DNA of 64,000 nucleotides, taken from Heliocidaris erythrogramma (lineage: Eukaryota > Echinodermata > Echinoidea > Camarodonta > Echinometridae). Both the position numbers and the translations under genes were made by a program. Location of the stretch: positions 12,850,974 to 12,914,973 of the forward strand of contig CM046853.1 in NCBI GenBank assembly GCA_025617745.1. The letters run 5' to 3'. Below the pieces are notes generated by a model that did not search any database, was not told where the DNA came from, and saw only the letters and a program-made list of their open reading frames with translations. Positions 11,946 to 25,200 of this stretch are shown piece by piece (the first letter of the stretch is position 1; every line of letters begins with the position of its first letter).

Positions 11946-13972
11946 CCTAAAATTTAGGGATAAGAAAAAAAAGAACTGATTTCATGGAATTTCATAGCAT
12001 AGGCCTACTGTATTTGTATTATTTGGTAATTATTACATCATAAAAGCAGAAAATTTATTATATGATTTAGCAAAGCATAGTTTTATAATGAAAGTTTTTT
12101 ATTAGGTTAAAGAAATAGGCCCTAGCCCTAGGGCCTAGGCCGTATATTTTATATTTTAACTCTAACAGTTTTTAAAAAAACCATTAACCTAGATCTACAA
12201 GACATTCCTTTAAAATCAGTGTCAAAGATCTTCTTGACACCCAACATTTTTTGTTGACAGAGAACATGACACAAATTGGCATATATGGGAACGTTGTAAC
12301 ATTCCAGGCTGAAATAAATTGTTTATTGCACGTTACTGATTAAGATTTTTTTTTTCTGGTCCTAGTCTCTGTGATCTACATTAGATGTAAACTTATTATT
12401 GGAATATGAGGTCTAAATATTGTTTAAAAACTTATTACATCAGCAAAATATGACAGAAAGTCATGTCCGTCACACTTTGGGTCGCATGTAGTCATATCCG
12501 TCACGTAGGAGGTCCTCCATTATGTGATGGAAATGACGGTGACGGATATGATAGCATAAATTTTTTATTCAAGGTGGTCTCGCCCTGCGGCTACCCCTGG
12601 CATGATCGTTTTTATGTAGTGTACATTGAATTAGCCTTTATCTTACAAACATGAAAAACAAAGAATAATTACACAGATTCAGTGTAATCCAAGCCGTTCG
12701 GATATGACGATGAATAAAGGTACGTACCTATCATTCCGCAAATTCGTGCTTTTGGAGCAATTTTCCACTGCAAACTTCAAGATTCACGTTTGTAGAAATG
12801 ATCGTCGGTATGACCGGGCGTTCATGTACCGGAACCGGGTGTTCCTAGAGACTTGCTTTGTCAATAGATGGCGTTATAAAAAGTGCGTGACGGTATCTGA
12901 CGCAAATGGAGGGACAGAAAAATTGGTACCCAAAAAAGTAAAAATATTAATTTTGCTTGCTAATAGTGGAAGTTTTTGAATTCCAAAGTAATGCATGATT
13001 GAAAACTAAGCATTTAAGAGTGTTTTCATGAAAAACCGTTGTCATCAAGAAAAAATATGGCAATTATACCATTCCATGCATACCCATCGGGACATGGAGA
13101 TTTGAGGGGGGTCTCAACCTATTATTGTAGCGGGAAAAAAAAAGAGAATTTATAAAACAATTTTTGTACCTTAGGTGATCAGAATTATACCTTCTCAAAT
13201 TAAAGGGGTGAAAATTAGAAAATAAAAATAGTGAATTTTCCATCTATAGACTATGAAAGTAGCGGGACACAAAAGGAGACACTTAGTGAAGAATCACCCA
13301 TATCTCTATCTGTCTCAGTATGTCTGTCTTTATGTCTGTTTGTCTGTCTGTCTGTCGCTATCTCTCTCTCTCTCTCTCTGACATGTATCTCCAATCTTCG
13401 CCTATCTTCACTCATCTGAGACCAAGTATGAGACCAGACAGGACCCAGTGATATTACATCATCTTGTAAACTCATCACTGTTGACATACGAGCTCATCTT
13501 TGTGCGGGTTTTAATCAATCTACTCCTGGAAGAAGTTTGGTAGTTCTAGAGATTGGCGGATATGATGAATTAGTGTGTGAATCTTGTATCATTCAAATTA
13601 GCTCTCCGCAAGAAAATGAATATCCCACATGAGGCTTAAGACATTTTCCCGCTCAATATTATGCATTGTTAATCTTGCGTAGGGATAGTAGACAAGGAAA
13701 ATATGAAGCGTTAGATGATAATTTCTCTTAAAGCTGTTTGAACAGTATATTCCATTTTGGAAATATTGGATTCAAATAACCAATGATTCATTAACAGTTT
13801 TATATATGGATATTTTTCTTAATTTTACTTATTGAAATTGTTAACATAATTATAGGTGAACATAGAAGGGATCATAGTACTGTCAGTGTTATTGCTTGGT
13901 AACAATGAAATACAAGCATGATAGTATTGCTTCAAACGTTTTAACTCATCTTGTTATGTTACAACAATCATG
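11946..13972. other. non-coding DNA with simple repeats
   Basis: No host exon recognised. It holds the right-hand cluster of the GTGACGGATATGAC motif (12.46-12.55 kb). A TCTG/TCTC simple repeat lies at about 13310-13382; the frames over it on both strands are low-complexity artefacts. Confidence 0.45.
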
Positions 13973-14565
13973 TTAAAGGGCAATCCAACCTTGGTAATAA
14001 GTTGATTTGTGTGAAAGCAGAAAAATAAGAAAAACAGGATGGTGAAAGTTTGAAAGAAATCGGACAAGGAATAAGAAAGTTATGGATGTTTGAAAAATGA
14101 GATCACTACATCTATGCGAATCTCAAATCGGCAATTTGGGGAGTCGATTGTGACATACTTGTGGACAACTCTCCCATTTGTCGTACACAAATTTATCATT
14201 AATTTGCGGTTTTCTCCGAAGCGCCTTTAACCTCGGGGCAGTACTCAAAATATATTGGAGATAGCATATTGTTATAGGTCCTCATGAAAGAAAAAGATCC
14301 TACTAATTAAAACATTTTGAAAAAAAGTGACATTTTAATCATTTTATGTGTTGGAGCGAATGGAGGAGTTGTCCACAGCTACATCACAGTGACATTACCT
14401 ATTCGGCCAATTTGAAATTCCCATATGTATAGTGATTACAACTTTCAAAAATTCACAACTTTCTTATTGCTTGTCCGATTTCGTTTAAACTTTCACCAAA
14501 CTGCTTCTCTGATTTTTCCTCTTTCTTTCAAAGCAACTTGCTATTAAGGTTGGATTTCCCTTTAA
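13973..14565 (-). mobile_element. TTAA-flanked MITE, copy 2 (inverted)
   Basis: Same family as 5901-6504 but in opposite orientation, bounded by TTAA at 13973-13976 and 14562-14565 with AGGG...CCCT ends. Blocks such as CTCATGAAAGAAAAAGATCC and GTACTCAAAATATATTGGAG are the complement of copy 1. Divergence is modest. No coding capacity is seen. Confidence 0.8.
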
Positions 14566-17500
14566 ATAAAAGGGTCAAAGGCAGTTATTAAATTTCCTTA
14601 ACTTTGTCAGTTGAGAGGCAGAAGGGCATTAACCTGTGTTACAGGTACAGTGTATATGTTAAGTCCTTCTTTCTCAATTCTCTGTCACATGTAAAAGGAA
14701 CCCAAAGTTTGCACTCGGTGTATTAATCTTGTTCTCTAGATATTTCAGATTGAATTGGCAGATGCCATAAAGTGTTATGAAGAAAATAGAATAAACATCT
14801 TGGGAAAACTGAAATTAGATAATCTATTTTTACCCTTTTTGTGACAGCCAATGTATATTTTGGCTCGTGAGAAAATTGGAGTTGTAGATGTAATAACACA
14901 TTTTGTCAGTGGTTAAAGCATCATAGTTACTGGGAAGAAAACAAGTTTATGAAAATACCAGACCCTGGTGAATATTGGTTCCTGAGTCTGCAAGGAAGTC
15001 TTATTAGAATCAAGTTACACTCAGTTTGAAATTAAGAAGTTCGGAGTAAATTGACAAGTCTAATCATGGAATATAAAGTCTGTATTAGGTTTATGAGGAA
15101 TTTAAAGGGAAGGAGAACAAAATAGAAAATCATTGAAATTCATTTTGTTTGTCCATCTGTACAGTCCTTTTGAAAGAATTTAGATGGAATAAAGTAGTTA
15201 AAAAATATGTGGAGTTTGCTCCCTTTTAGCTGTATATACTATATATTTAGAGCAAAACAACAGCAAATTCTGATTCCCATACAAAGAAATATGAAAGTCA
15301 TTTCCCCTTTCCCTCTTTATTTTTTAGCCCTGAATATGTTTTGTAAAGAAAGTTAGAGAAATGAAGTGAAATAATGCTGAGAAGTCTCTGTTTACCTTAT
15401 CAATATAAGGATGTTATGACATTGAAGGTTTCGTTTGATGACATCACTGTTAATCAACCACATTCATGCCCGAGACAAAGTGAAAACATTTCCTTGCATA
15501 CCTGGTGAAAACTTGGGCATTTTACTTCCATTTGATGGAACATTGCATTATGTTTTTTGGCTAGCTCTTATATCGTTTCCTGGTTCATGCTATTACATTT
15601 TTGTTTCCTTCCATTGTTTAGGATGGCTGTACATGGTAGGAAAGAAGTTGGCTCAATTTTGGTAATTAAATGAAAATGCTTTTCCTTTTAGAGGATATGG
15701 AATTGATTACAGGTGATGTTTTATGTCCAGTATAAACTTTGCTGTCTGGATTAACTGTCTGGGTAGGTGATAGGATAAGAAAAAAAAAATCAAAAGAGTC
15801 GGTTACCGGTAGTTGAATAATGATATACATAGATATTTTAGTTATTTTTAAATGAAAGAATATGCAATCGATAAAGATTTGTACTTTCGGTAATAGTATA
15901 ATGTAGTATCATATCATGCACTTACCGTACTCATTCTATGCTATTGGTGACTTAATTATTTTATGCGTATGGACATATCTTCATGCTGAAAAGTAGTAGA
16001 AGTTCAAGTCTAATTTATTGGAGTAGCAAACACTAACGGTACTCTGTAAACATGAACATGTATGAGAAGCTTGTTTCTGTCCTTCACGCAGAGATTTAAT
16101 AAACAGCTACTCTCCTCAAGTGCACCTACTACCTGTGTTAAAGCAATTATTGTTTCCTGATACCACACCATTATTAATTTCCTGATTCACGCCCTCCATC
16201 ATGATGGTGTCTTCCCATCATCTAGAACCAGCTGACAGGAAAGAGTAAACCTGGGCGTTCGCTCCTATCAAATCGGTAGACTGTGATATCAGTACCTGGT
16301 GTACACATCATTTATTGAGTAAGAGTAGTCCCATGCATATATTTTCATGTAGTGAGTATAATCATATTGAAAATATTAATGTGTAATACCATACTGAACT
16401 ACATTTCTTTTAATGAAAGTAACATGAACACTTCAGATAAAATATATACTTAGCTTATCATCGCTGGTATCTGCATTCTTATCAGTCATAAGAACATATT
16501 TTTAATGTCTGCTCCATATAACATATCTTAAAGCGCAATAATTTTCTCTTTGATATGCATGTCTATTAATGAAGGAATTGACGTATGTCAAAGAGAACAA
16601 AGCATTCTTCAAGATGCTGTATTTCTCAAGTGTGAACATGGCTGATGGTCGAATCTTGTAAGAATCTTCAAGATTGATTTGTGATTGGTGAATGTGATAT
16701 GGGGGTGGTTGCTCAGCTGTCTCGGAGCAGCTGTACTCATCTGATTTTCCCATGGATGTCTATCACTACCTGGCTTATGAACTTGTTTTGTTGTTGTCCC
16801 TAAACTTGTTTAAGAACCCATATATTTGGTCACTGGCCTGGGCTCGATGAAAAGGCAAGGTTTGTCATTCCGGAGAGTGAATTGTGAAAATCCTGTTGGT
16901 CATTCTGTGGTATACTATAATCAGAAAGAAAAAAAGTGAATTGTTTAACCATGTACGAGTTACAGTCAATCAGTAAGTTATTCCATGGATGTACTAGAGT
17001 AGGTCCATGGTTACACAAAGATCAGAAATAATTTCTTACATGGAAATAAATCAATACTTATTCTATCAATCAATTCTATCAATACTTCAATCAATATATA
17101 TAAGTATTGTTTGTGTGAATGATTAATCACATAGATTTCTTTTTATGTCACTTAAAATTGAAACTAGATTATATAAACACAGCTAAACACATCTATGCTT
17201 GACTTTTCATGTTGTTACAATCAGATCTTATTACAATCAGATCTTATTATTCTTTCCTACATGTTTTGTTTATTTAATCTAGATGGAATTGTATGTTTTC
17301 CACTTCCCTTTTTTAAGTTTTGGTATCGTATCACTTTCATTATTTATTTTTGGAACATAATGGTTTGTCTCTGAAGTACTATTGCAGTACTCAGTTATGT
17401 AACACACCCTGTCAAAACTAACAGATAAGAACTGGGAGTCTGCTGTATGGTTTCCTTCTTTGAAGTAGTGGGAAAAAACCCTCATCACTGACAACCTTAC

Positions 17501-19176
17501 AAATTCCAACAGAAGTGTTCTCTTTAAAGCATTCTTCTACATTCAAGCTTTGTTACCTTATACATTCAGCTTCAATCTTTTTTGATATTTATAAGACCAT
17601 GAATTAAACGTAATGTGCCATCACATTTATTTGCATGATTGTATAGATACATAGGCATTTATCTTTATTTTAGAGAATACACCTCAGGTATGTGCATAGA
17701 AATATTAGACATAATTCTATCAAAAAGCCACGTCTCTATGTAGTCTAAGTGGGGATGTTACACTATGTGTCCTTGCTGAACTGTGTAGTCAGGTAGTAAA
17801 GGGTTCTTTGATTTTTTATAAGAAAATTTGCAAGAATGATTAAAAAGTACATGTTACACCAAAACATCACTAAATTTCTTTACTTGAGGTTTTAGTTTCA
17901 AGCATTAGTGGGAACCTTTATACAAAAACAGAGCTTACTAGCTGTATAACCTGATGAATAGATGGTTTTCCTAACAGAACATGTTTTTGTCCTGAGCATA
18001 GATCCAAGAGAGATTTATTTTGAAAGGCTTCTTACAGCAAATGTTTGGGGGTTCAAGGAATGTTGTGGTACATGTTGTGTGAAAAGTTTCTTAGTTACTG
18101 ACAGGGATGAATTCCCCTCCAGGGATAAGATTTGAGCTCCACAAGAAATCCAACTGCAAATACTCTGTCACTAACATGACAAATATCCAGAATATAGGTA
18201 TTGTGTTTTAGGGTAATACCTCGGAAAGCTCGGCTTGATATCTCGATTAGGATGCACAAATGTTTCATCTTTTTTAAGGAAGAGGAAACGGATGGAAAAG
18301 GATTATTAATATAACCAGGAAGTAGTGATTGTTGAAAGATAGAGCTGGAGATGGAATGTGTTAATTCTTTACTGGTTCACTTATGTCTCAAAATTTCCTT
18401 TCTTTCTTTGGTCTTGGTTAAAACGTTTTTCTTTGTGAAAGGAATTAAAGCATCATGTGACATCTGTCCAGTGAATATTGATAACTCTATATTCCACTAA
18501 ACAATAAGACGCTGTGCACTTTGTGTTGACCTTTCAAACTCTCCTCACCCCCTACAAACAGGAGGTTAACTTAAAAAACATTATCAGAGTAAACAATCAA
18601 ATTCTGCAGCATTCCAATGAAAAATGAATGGTTGTTAAACATGACACGTTCCACTCCCAAAGAAACCTTAAACCTTTAAAGATACATGCTTGATTGATTA
18701 GATTGTGAAAAGCTGTAGAGGGATTTCCTTTGGAATTACTATCTCTTCCATAGGGAAATAGCTAGCCAGAAACCTTATTCCAAAGATTGTCCAATGATAC
18801 CTTACTTAAGCCAAACATATCCATCCACAACTGTTAAGTCGAGCATCATTTATGCGAAAAAACAAGATTGATTTTTTCCTCTTTATTTCAGCAAGACCAG
18901 ATCGTAATCTGGTTGAAGTCTTCACAATGCATTTTTCCATCTTTCTAGACTCAAGCATCTTAATTCACATCTCCCCCATGCTGTTCCCCAGACGTCCCCA
19001 ACATGTTGTCATCAAGAAACTAAATCTTAATTGGCATCTTAGTCCATGCTAAACAGAGCACATTAGTCCCCAATGAAGTGTCCCATGTCTATAGAATGTC
19101 TCAATTTTCTCGCTTCGCACATGAAAGATATTATTCTCTCAGTTTTCATGTTTTGTTTCCTTTCTTTTGGGTGCAG
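14566..19176. other. non-coding DNA, probable plexin intron
   Basis: No exon recognised up to the acceptor at 19176. A copy of the short dispersed motif GAGAGGCAGAAGGGCATTAA lies at about 14611. Since the first visible plexin exon starts in the middle of the protein, this is probably the 3' part of a long intron that separates the sema-domain exons from PSI1. Confidence 0.5.
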
Positions 19177-19298
19177 GTTACAAAGGTCCCAGTGGAGGAG
19201 TGTGAATTGTACACCACTTTTGAGGAGTGCGTAGGAGGAAGAGGAGGGCAGGATGACGTTGGAGATCCCTACTGTGGATGGTGTTCGCTTCACCAGAG
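19177..19298 (+). CDS. PlexA: plexin visible exon 1: PSI1 first part
   Basis: Acceptor GTGCAG ends at 19176, donor GTGAGG at 19299. It begins in phase 0 with [18 protein letters not shown], the classic sema-PSI border of plexins, and holds the PSI core YCGWCSLHQ. It ends in phase 2. Confidence 0.92.
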
Positions 19299-22200
19299 GT
19301 GAGGTCTTGTTAGGGGGAGGAGGGCACAAAATGTAACATGAACCATATTTGCATTACACATTCTGTATCTCTTAGAATTTCATGTTCGGAGACTTGGAAG
19401 GTACACCACAGAAAAATCCTGCTGGTGCTCATCAAAAGTTTGAGAAAATTCAGAACAGTAGCATATTCCTTAACCAGCAAACTGAAGAATATTACAAATT
19501 TATGTCCAGTTATGATCTCATAACTTGTGCTGATATCGGCAGAGGGTCAGCTGATATTCAATTTCTTGATGGATTATCTAATCAGAGATTAATTCTGGAT
19601 AGTGTGAACCTTACTAATGATCGCTGTAAAATAGCTATCACTTTTTTCCAGGTTAATGACCTAACAAATCTTGACATAGGATTAGATTTCATACAAACTA
19701 GGCTGTGTTTTCATTTAGGGGGAATTCGATTGGACTCCTACTATCCTGAGAGCTCTGATCAGTCAGGTGTTTGAATTGGCTGTGTTCCCAACTAATCATG
19801 CTTGACTTTCCTTTTGGATCACAAATAGAATAAACTAACACCTGATAGAATAGCATGAAATAAATCATTCACATATTATATTCATACAGGTTTAGTGTGT
19901 AGGGGTTTGAATTCATCTTGTTGTGGTCATAGTCTTTTATTTTGAATTGTGCAATTAAACTCAGACTACCAGGCATGAAGTTCACATATCAGTGAACCAT
20001 CGAAAATGATAAATTGGTGCCTCTCTTCAAACATTGGATCTTTGGATATACATGAATCTATTGTCGGTCATCAAATATTGGTTTTGGAGCTGCTGAAAGA
20101 AAATCACATTTGTTAACCGTGAAAAAAGTAAGACATAATCTGCAATGAACTTGATATCATTTGGAAATGCAAGGTGATAAAAATATAGATAAGCTATATA
20201 AAAAGTTTGATGGGTGTAGAATTTAAATTTTGTCACCATGAGGATTTGTGTCTCCTGAAAACTAAGAGCTTTGAAATATTGATTTATACAACTTCTATCA
20301 GAATGCTTTTATCATTACTGATTTTGTTACTGATTTGGTGCAAACAAAATTGGGGAGGCATTTTTCAACAAAAAAATGTCAAACAAAATGCTTTACTTGT
20401 ATCAATAAAAGATTAAGGTGAGACAGGTGGTGGAAGAGAAGTAAAGGATAGACGAATCCTTGTAAAATGGATGCATAAAAAAATGGAGAAGATGCCTGTT
20501 TGCTCAGCTTGTACTTCAAGCAAAGTGGATTTAGAAGTGCAGTCCATATTTATCATAAGAATCAGGATATCCTAATGTATGTAATGTGGTGTTGGTTTCA
20601 CAAAACCCCCACAGGGCACTGCAAACGTTGATTCAATTTAGCCCGGTGGTGTGGAAAGCACACATGTTAAAGGCGGTGAAAATTCACTATCACTTTGTAC
20701 TTTCTATAACAAAATTATGAATCTTCACTTCTCACAAGGAATTATATTATAGCAGCTTGTCCTGTCGCATTCGAACAAAACCTACAAATGCAAATTATTT
20801 TGATCATTAATTTTATTTTTGAATAGACGAATATTTGTGGGATGTCTTAAGTCTACTTTAATGCTAGTGGGAGGAATCGGTATGAACTTTTACACTGAGC
20901 GCCAGGTGATTGAATTTGTATGGCGATCATTTGATAAAGCATGCCAAGCTTTCATGTCGCTATGATCACAATGAAATGAAGAGGGATGCAGGGCAATACA
21001 TGATACATGCTGCAAATTGACATGTATAGAACATGAGAAAAGATGTGGCTCAGAAAAAAAGAGAATCTTTGTAGAGAGAGAGAGAGAGAGAAAGAAATGT
21101 ATATACAGAGATAAGGAGCAAGATTGAGAGAGAGAGAGAGAGAGGGGGGGGGGGAAATAGAGTAACTTTAGGTGGACAGGCATACATGAGAAGTAAAGTC
21201 CTTGATAAGAGCTTGTCCAAGTTTAGAGAATGTTTTGTCTGAAATGTGAGAAAGAAGTGGTGCGTGTTTAGATAGCTACAGGTGTTGTTATGACTAGAAA
21301 ACCCAGGCTGGTGAATCAACTGTAGTGTAGCTATAATGTGACTTGCTTCTGAGTTTGAAAGCAGATCATTTGTGTGTAATGGATACTTTGTGAACAACAG
21401 GGATGACATGAAGTGACGTTAGTTTCCAATTGTCCATGTTCCATACCACCTTATCTCTTTCTTTTCCCCCTGTCAATTCATTTCCTACAATATCTTGATT
21501 TGATTATAGAAAGAGGCTAGTTTTTCAGAGGTTATTCAAGCGTTTGTGTTATATACCGTAAGTGTTTTTTTAAAGTAAAATATGAAATCAATATAATTTC
21601 CAATACTTTCATTATCTACTAACCAGTTATCCTTAATTTTCTCTTTACCCTACAGATGCACACGTGGTATTGAATTAGAATGCCCTGGTGTGGAAAACCC
21701 TAACCTTCCTTATCGTTGGTTGACAAGAGGAGAAGAAAATACAAGGATTGAGAAAATAACTCCTCCAAACACTGACAGTGGAACAACCATTATGGTAAGT
21801 GGTCTGTAATAAAGCTATTCTTTCTCTCAAGTGGCTTTATTACCATTGTCACGAATGTTTTTCTAATTAATTCCATTCGTTCCTCCCCTTTGCTACTTCT
21901 AATGTTTAATTGCTCTATTGCTCTTTAATAGGGCACTCATTTCCGCATACTCGCAGTACTCTGCTTAATTATTGTTTTCTGCCCTTGAATATGAAAGGAT
22001 TTTTCTTGTCAATTCTTTCTTTTGGATAAATAGTACCTGTCCTTTTTTGGAATCCTCTGTGAAAGAGTGGAGTGATGCAATTTATTAATTGATTGTGTTC
22101 TCTTCTCAGTTACCATCTACTGAGAGCTAGAAGGGCATTAATAAGCCAGTTCATAATTATGATTTGGGCATGTGCAGTTAAAGGTCATTTGTTTGTACGA

Positions 22201-25200
22201 GTAAAATTGACTTTTATACAATTTCACAGTGTGCGCACCATGATACGCGTACCAGTATGATTTAAGTTGTTAAACAAGTAGTGCGTCCACCAAAGTAAAT
22301 GCATGTCCGCGTACAAATTGGGGTCACCATGTACTAATCAGAAATTGTCTTATTCTTATCATCATACATACAGTTAATGCCCTTTTGACGCTCGGCAGAC
22401 AATATAATAAAACCAAAACTAAGCCCAGATTTTCTCTGTATCTATAAATGTAATATCTTTTTGAGATATAAAGCACCATGTAGAGGTGTTGTGGATCAGT
22501 GGATAAGTCCCCGGACTGTGAACCACGAGGTCCGGAGTTCGAATCCCACCGCAGCACTAGCGTCCTTTCGCAAGACGTTAATCTACATTTCCCACTCTCC
22601 ACGCAGGTGTTAAATGGGTACCCGGTAGGATGGCGAAAGGTAATGTCCTTTGCTTAGCATGTGTGCGCTTAACAGACGCCTGGCTGGAATGCTCCCCAGG
22701 GAGTGGAGAATGTGCGTACACTGTGTGCGGGCGTGCCAGAATCCAATGACCGGGGATAATAATAATGCGCCATGAGCATCTCTCATGATGGATACCGGCG
22801 CAATACAAATGTCCATATTATTATTATTATTATTATTATGTGTTTGTCTGCACCTTTCAGCTTCACATCACAGTACTGAATCTACCTGCTCTCGATGATC
22901 TGGAGGCCTACCAATGCATCTTTGGTGATCTGGGAGATAGACCTGCAGCAGTCAGCACTGCACTCCCCAATCGTACAGTGGTTACATGTTACACCCCTCC
23001 TAACATTCCTGAACCTGCTGATGGTATGTCGAATTAGGATTAAGATTAATGGGATTAGATTTAAATAGTTGAAATCTTTTATTCCTTCATGCCTTTTTGC
23101 TTCTGCTGGATTCTTTGGTTTGTTTTCTCTGATGATGTATTTTTTTCAGTATTTTCTCAGGGGAAGTTTCACAAAAATAGGTGTACAATGCAGTCATCTC
23201 TTCACAAAATATTGTAATAACAGTTACAGTTGTATAAGCTGTTCCAGTGAGACAAATTGCTTTCTTTATAAGTAAGTCATGTTGATGTACATGTTGCTTA
23301 AATATAGATTTAATTATTTGAGGTGAACTACAATAAATCAATGTACCTACCTATTTGCTAGTCTTCCGACTACGCAAGCCATTCGAGTAATTAAAGTCAC
23401 GACAGTGCATATACCCCCCTAGGATCACGCCTTCCTCTGTGCACGTACGCATGACGCGCGCACACAATCCTCCTCTTTCCTTCTCGCAGCCTAAAGAGTT
23501 GCAGCTAAGTCACTATCTTGCGCAAAAATTCAGAGTTTGCTACTCTTTTAGCGCGGTTTTGGGTGACTTTTGCCAATTTTTCCGTCCTAGACTTGTTTAT
23601 TATCTGTTTAGTGTCGGTTTATGTCTGTCACGTATTTATTTTGGTGATATTTGAGCTTATATTCATACCTCACTTTCACCTCTTTCGTATAGTAGCCCAG
23701 GGCATTCGCTTTGGCGTTTTGCCGGGCGCTCAGCCCTGTAACGTTTCGTTGGTGTTTCGTGTGTGTGGCTGTTGTGTGCATATACCCTTACGAGAGTGTT
23801 CTTTTGTTCGTAGTGCGTGAATGGAATTTTCCACACATTGCGCGGGAAAATTCCATTCCGTTTCACTCTCGCTTTGTACGCCCTTTTCTTTATAATTGTT
23901 TATTGTTGACTCTTTTATATCTCCTTACAGGTGATAATGAGTTCTTCGGAGGAAGAGCAATCGAGGTCTTGGTTACCTCCAGGCTCTTCCAATTCTTCTT
24001 CCCTCCCGTCCACTACTCTCACTTATAAGGGCGTCAGCCCAGTGAGTGTGTTGGAGACCTCTGTGTTTCGCTCGCCTACCAGCGAGTCAAACACGATGGT
24101 TAGGGGAGGTAAGGGCGTCAGTCTGTCTGCTCGCTCTGGTATTTTTGTACCGGGAGCGTCGAGCAAGACAGGCTGTATAGGTAAGTTAGGTGTTCATAAG
24201 TCTTCGGACCGAACACCCGTCATTAGCAATTCTAGCTCCCTCCAACTCACGACCACCGCGTCTGCAGTTGGGGGGGCGGTAGCTAGTATTACCGGGTCCT
24301 CTCGACCCCCGACCACCGTCGGGAGCCTGGAGGGGGCATTAACTGGTAAGACCGCTAAGCGGTCAGCTAATGATGTTACTGGGTCTTGCCGACCCCCGAC
24401 CACCGTCGGGGCGCCTAGCGAGATTTCACCCAGTGTTACTGGCTTCCCCCGACATCCGACCACCGTCGGTGTGTCTGGGGGAATTACAGCCGGTAACGTA
24501 AATCCGCATCCCGCTAAGAAGACCTCCTCCTCGAGCAGGTTCTCGCAGCGGAAGACTGCTGGTTCCCGCCAGCCACTGACCAACGTCAGTGCTCCGGGTG
24601 CTATTTCCAGCAGTGCTGCAATGCAGCAGCCCGTCCACTCCCCGGCAGTCAATGCGAATCGGGGCTCTGGTCGGGGAAGCACAGTCCCTAGAGTTGCGGC
24701 CGAATTACTTCTCCCCACTGGGGAGCCCGGCCCGGACAATTTCGGTAGTGAGGCTTTTATACTGCAGCCTAACACTTCCCGTGCTTCTAAACGGCCTTCT
24801 ATTACGGTGGCTCACACCCCCGCTAAGAAGCCTAAAGCCAAGAAGGGTAAATCCAAGGATAAACCCAAGTCGGGTAAGAAGGCTCAGCCCTCTCTTCCCC
24901 CCGACTCTCAATCTGAGCTGCTCAGATTAATGAGACTCTTTGCTGAGCAGCATGGTTGGGATACTAATCCCCCGACGCTGCCGGCTACTGAGACGGGTTC
25001 TCCCCAGTCAGTTGTCACTGTGATGGAGGATGTTCCCGAGTCGGACCCCGGTGTTTTCCCGGTCTCCGATATTCATGAGAACCTGGGACAATTTTGTCCG
25101 AATGCGGTTTCTCGACCTACTCCTCCCGTGCCTGCGGCTCTCGGAGCCCCGCCGGGGGAGGAGTCTGTCATTGGTCAGTGGGCATATCCACCCCCATGGG

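Larger units (their letters stand above)
10120..12905. mobile_element. region with recurring GTGACGGATATGAC motif (possible transposon)
   Basis: A motif close to GTGACGGATATGAC, or its complement GTCATATCCGTCAC, occurs near 10131, repeatedly in the tandem array at 10.5-11.1 kb, and near 12466, 12493, 12538, 12697 and 12885 (partly degenerate). It is not seen elsewhere in the window. Such motifs in both orientations near both flanks resemble subterminal transposase-binding repeats of DNA transposons. The region also holds a small basic minus-strand frame (11688-11945). The exact ends and family are not established; this is an inference from the motif distribution. Confidence 0.4.

Noticed and set aside
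13231-13487. Overlapping frames on both strands
   Set aside because: Both are produced by a TCTG/TC simple repeat.
22492-22560. tRNA-like sequence with A and B boxes
   Set aside because: It is the head of a SINE: the fold is degenerate and the unit continues for about 250 bp to an (ATT)n tail.
24194-24775. 193-codon minus-strand frame
   Set aside because: It is a shadow of the GC-rich gag-like frame of the DIRS element with no recognisable content.
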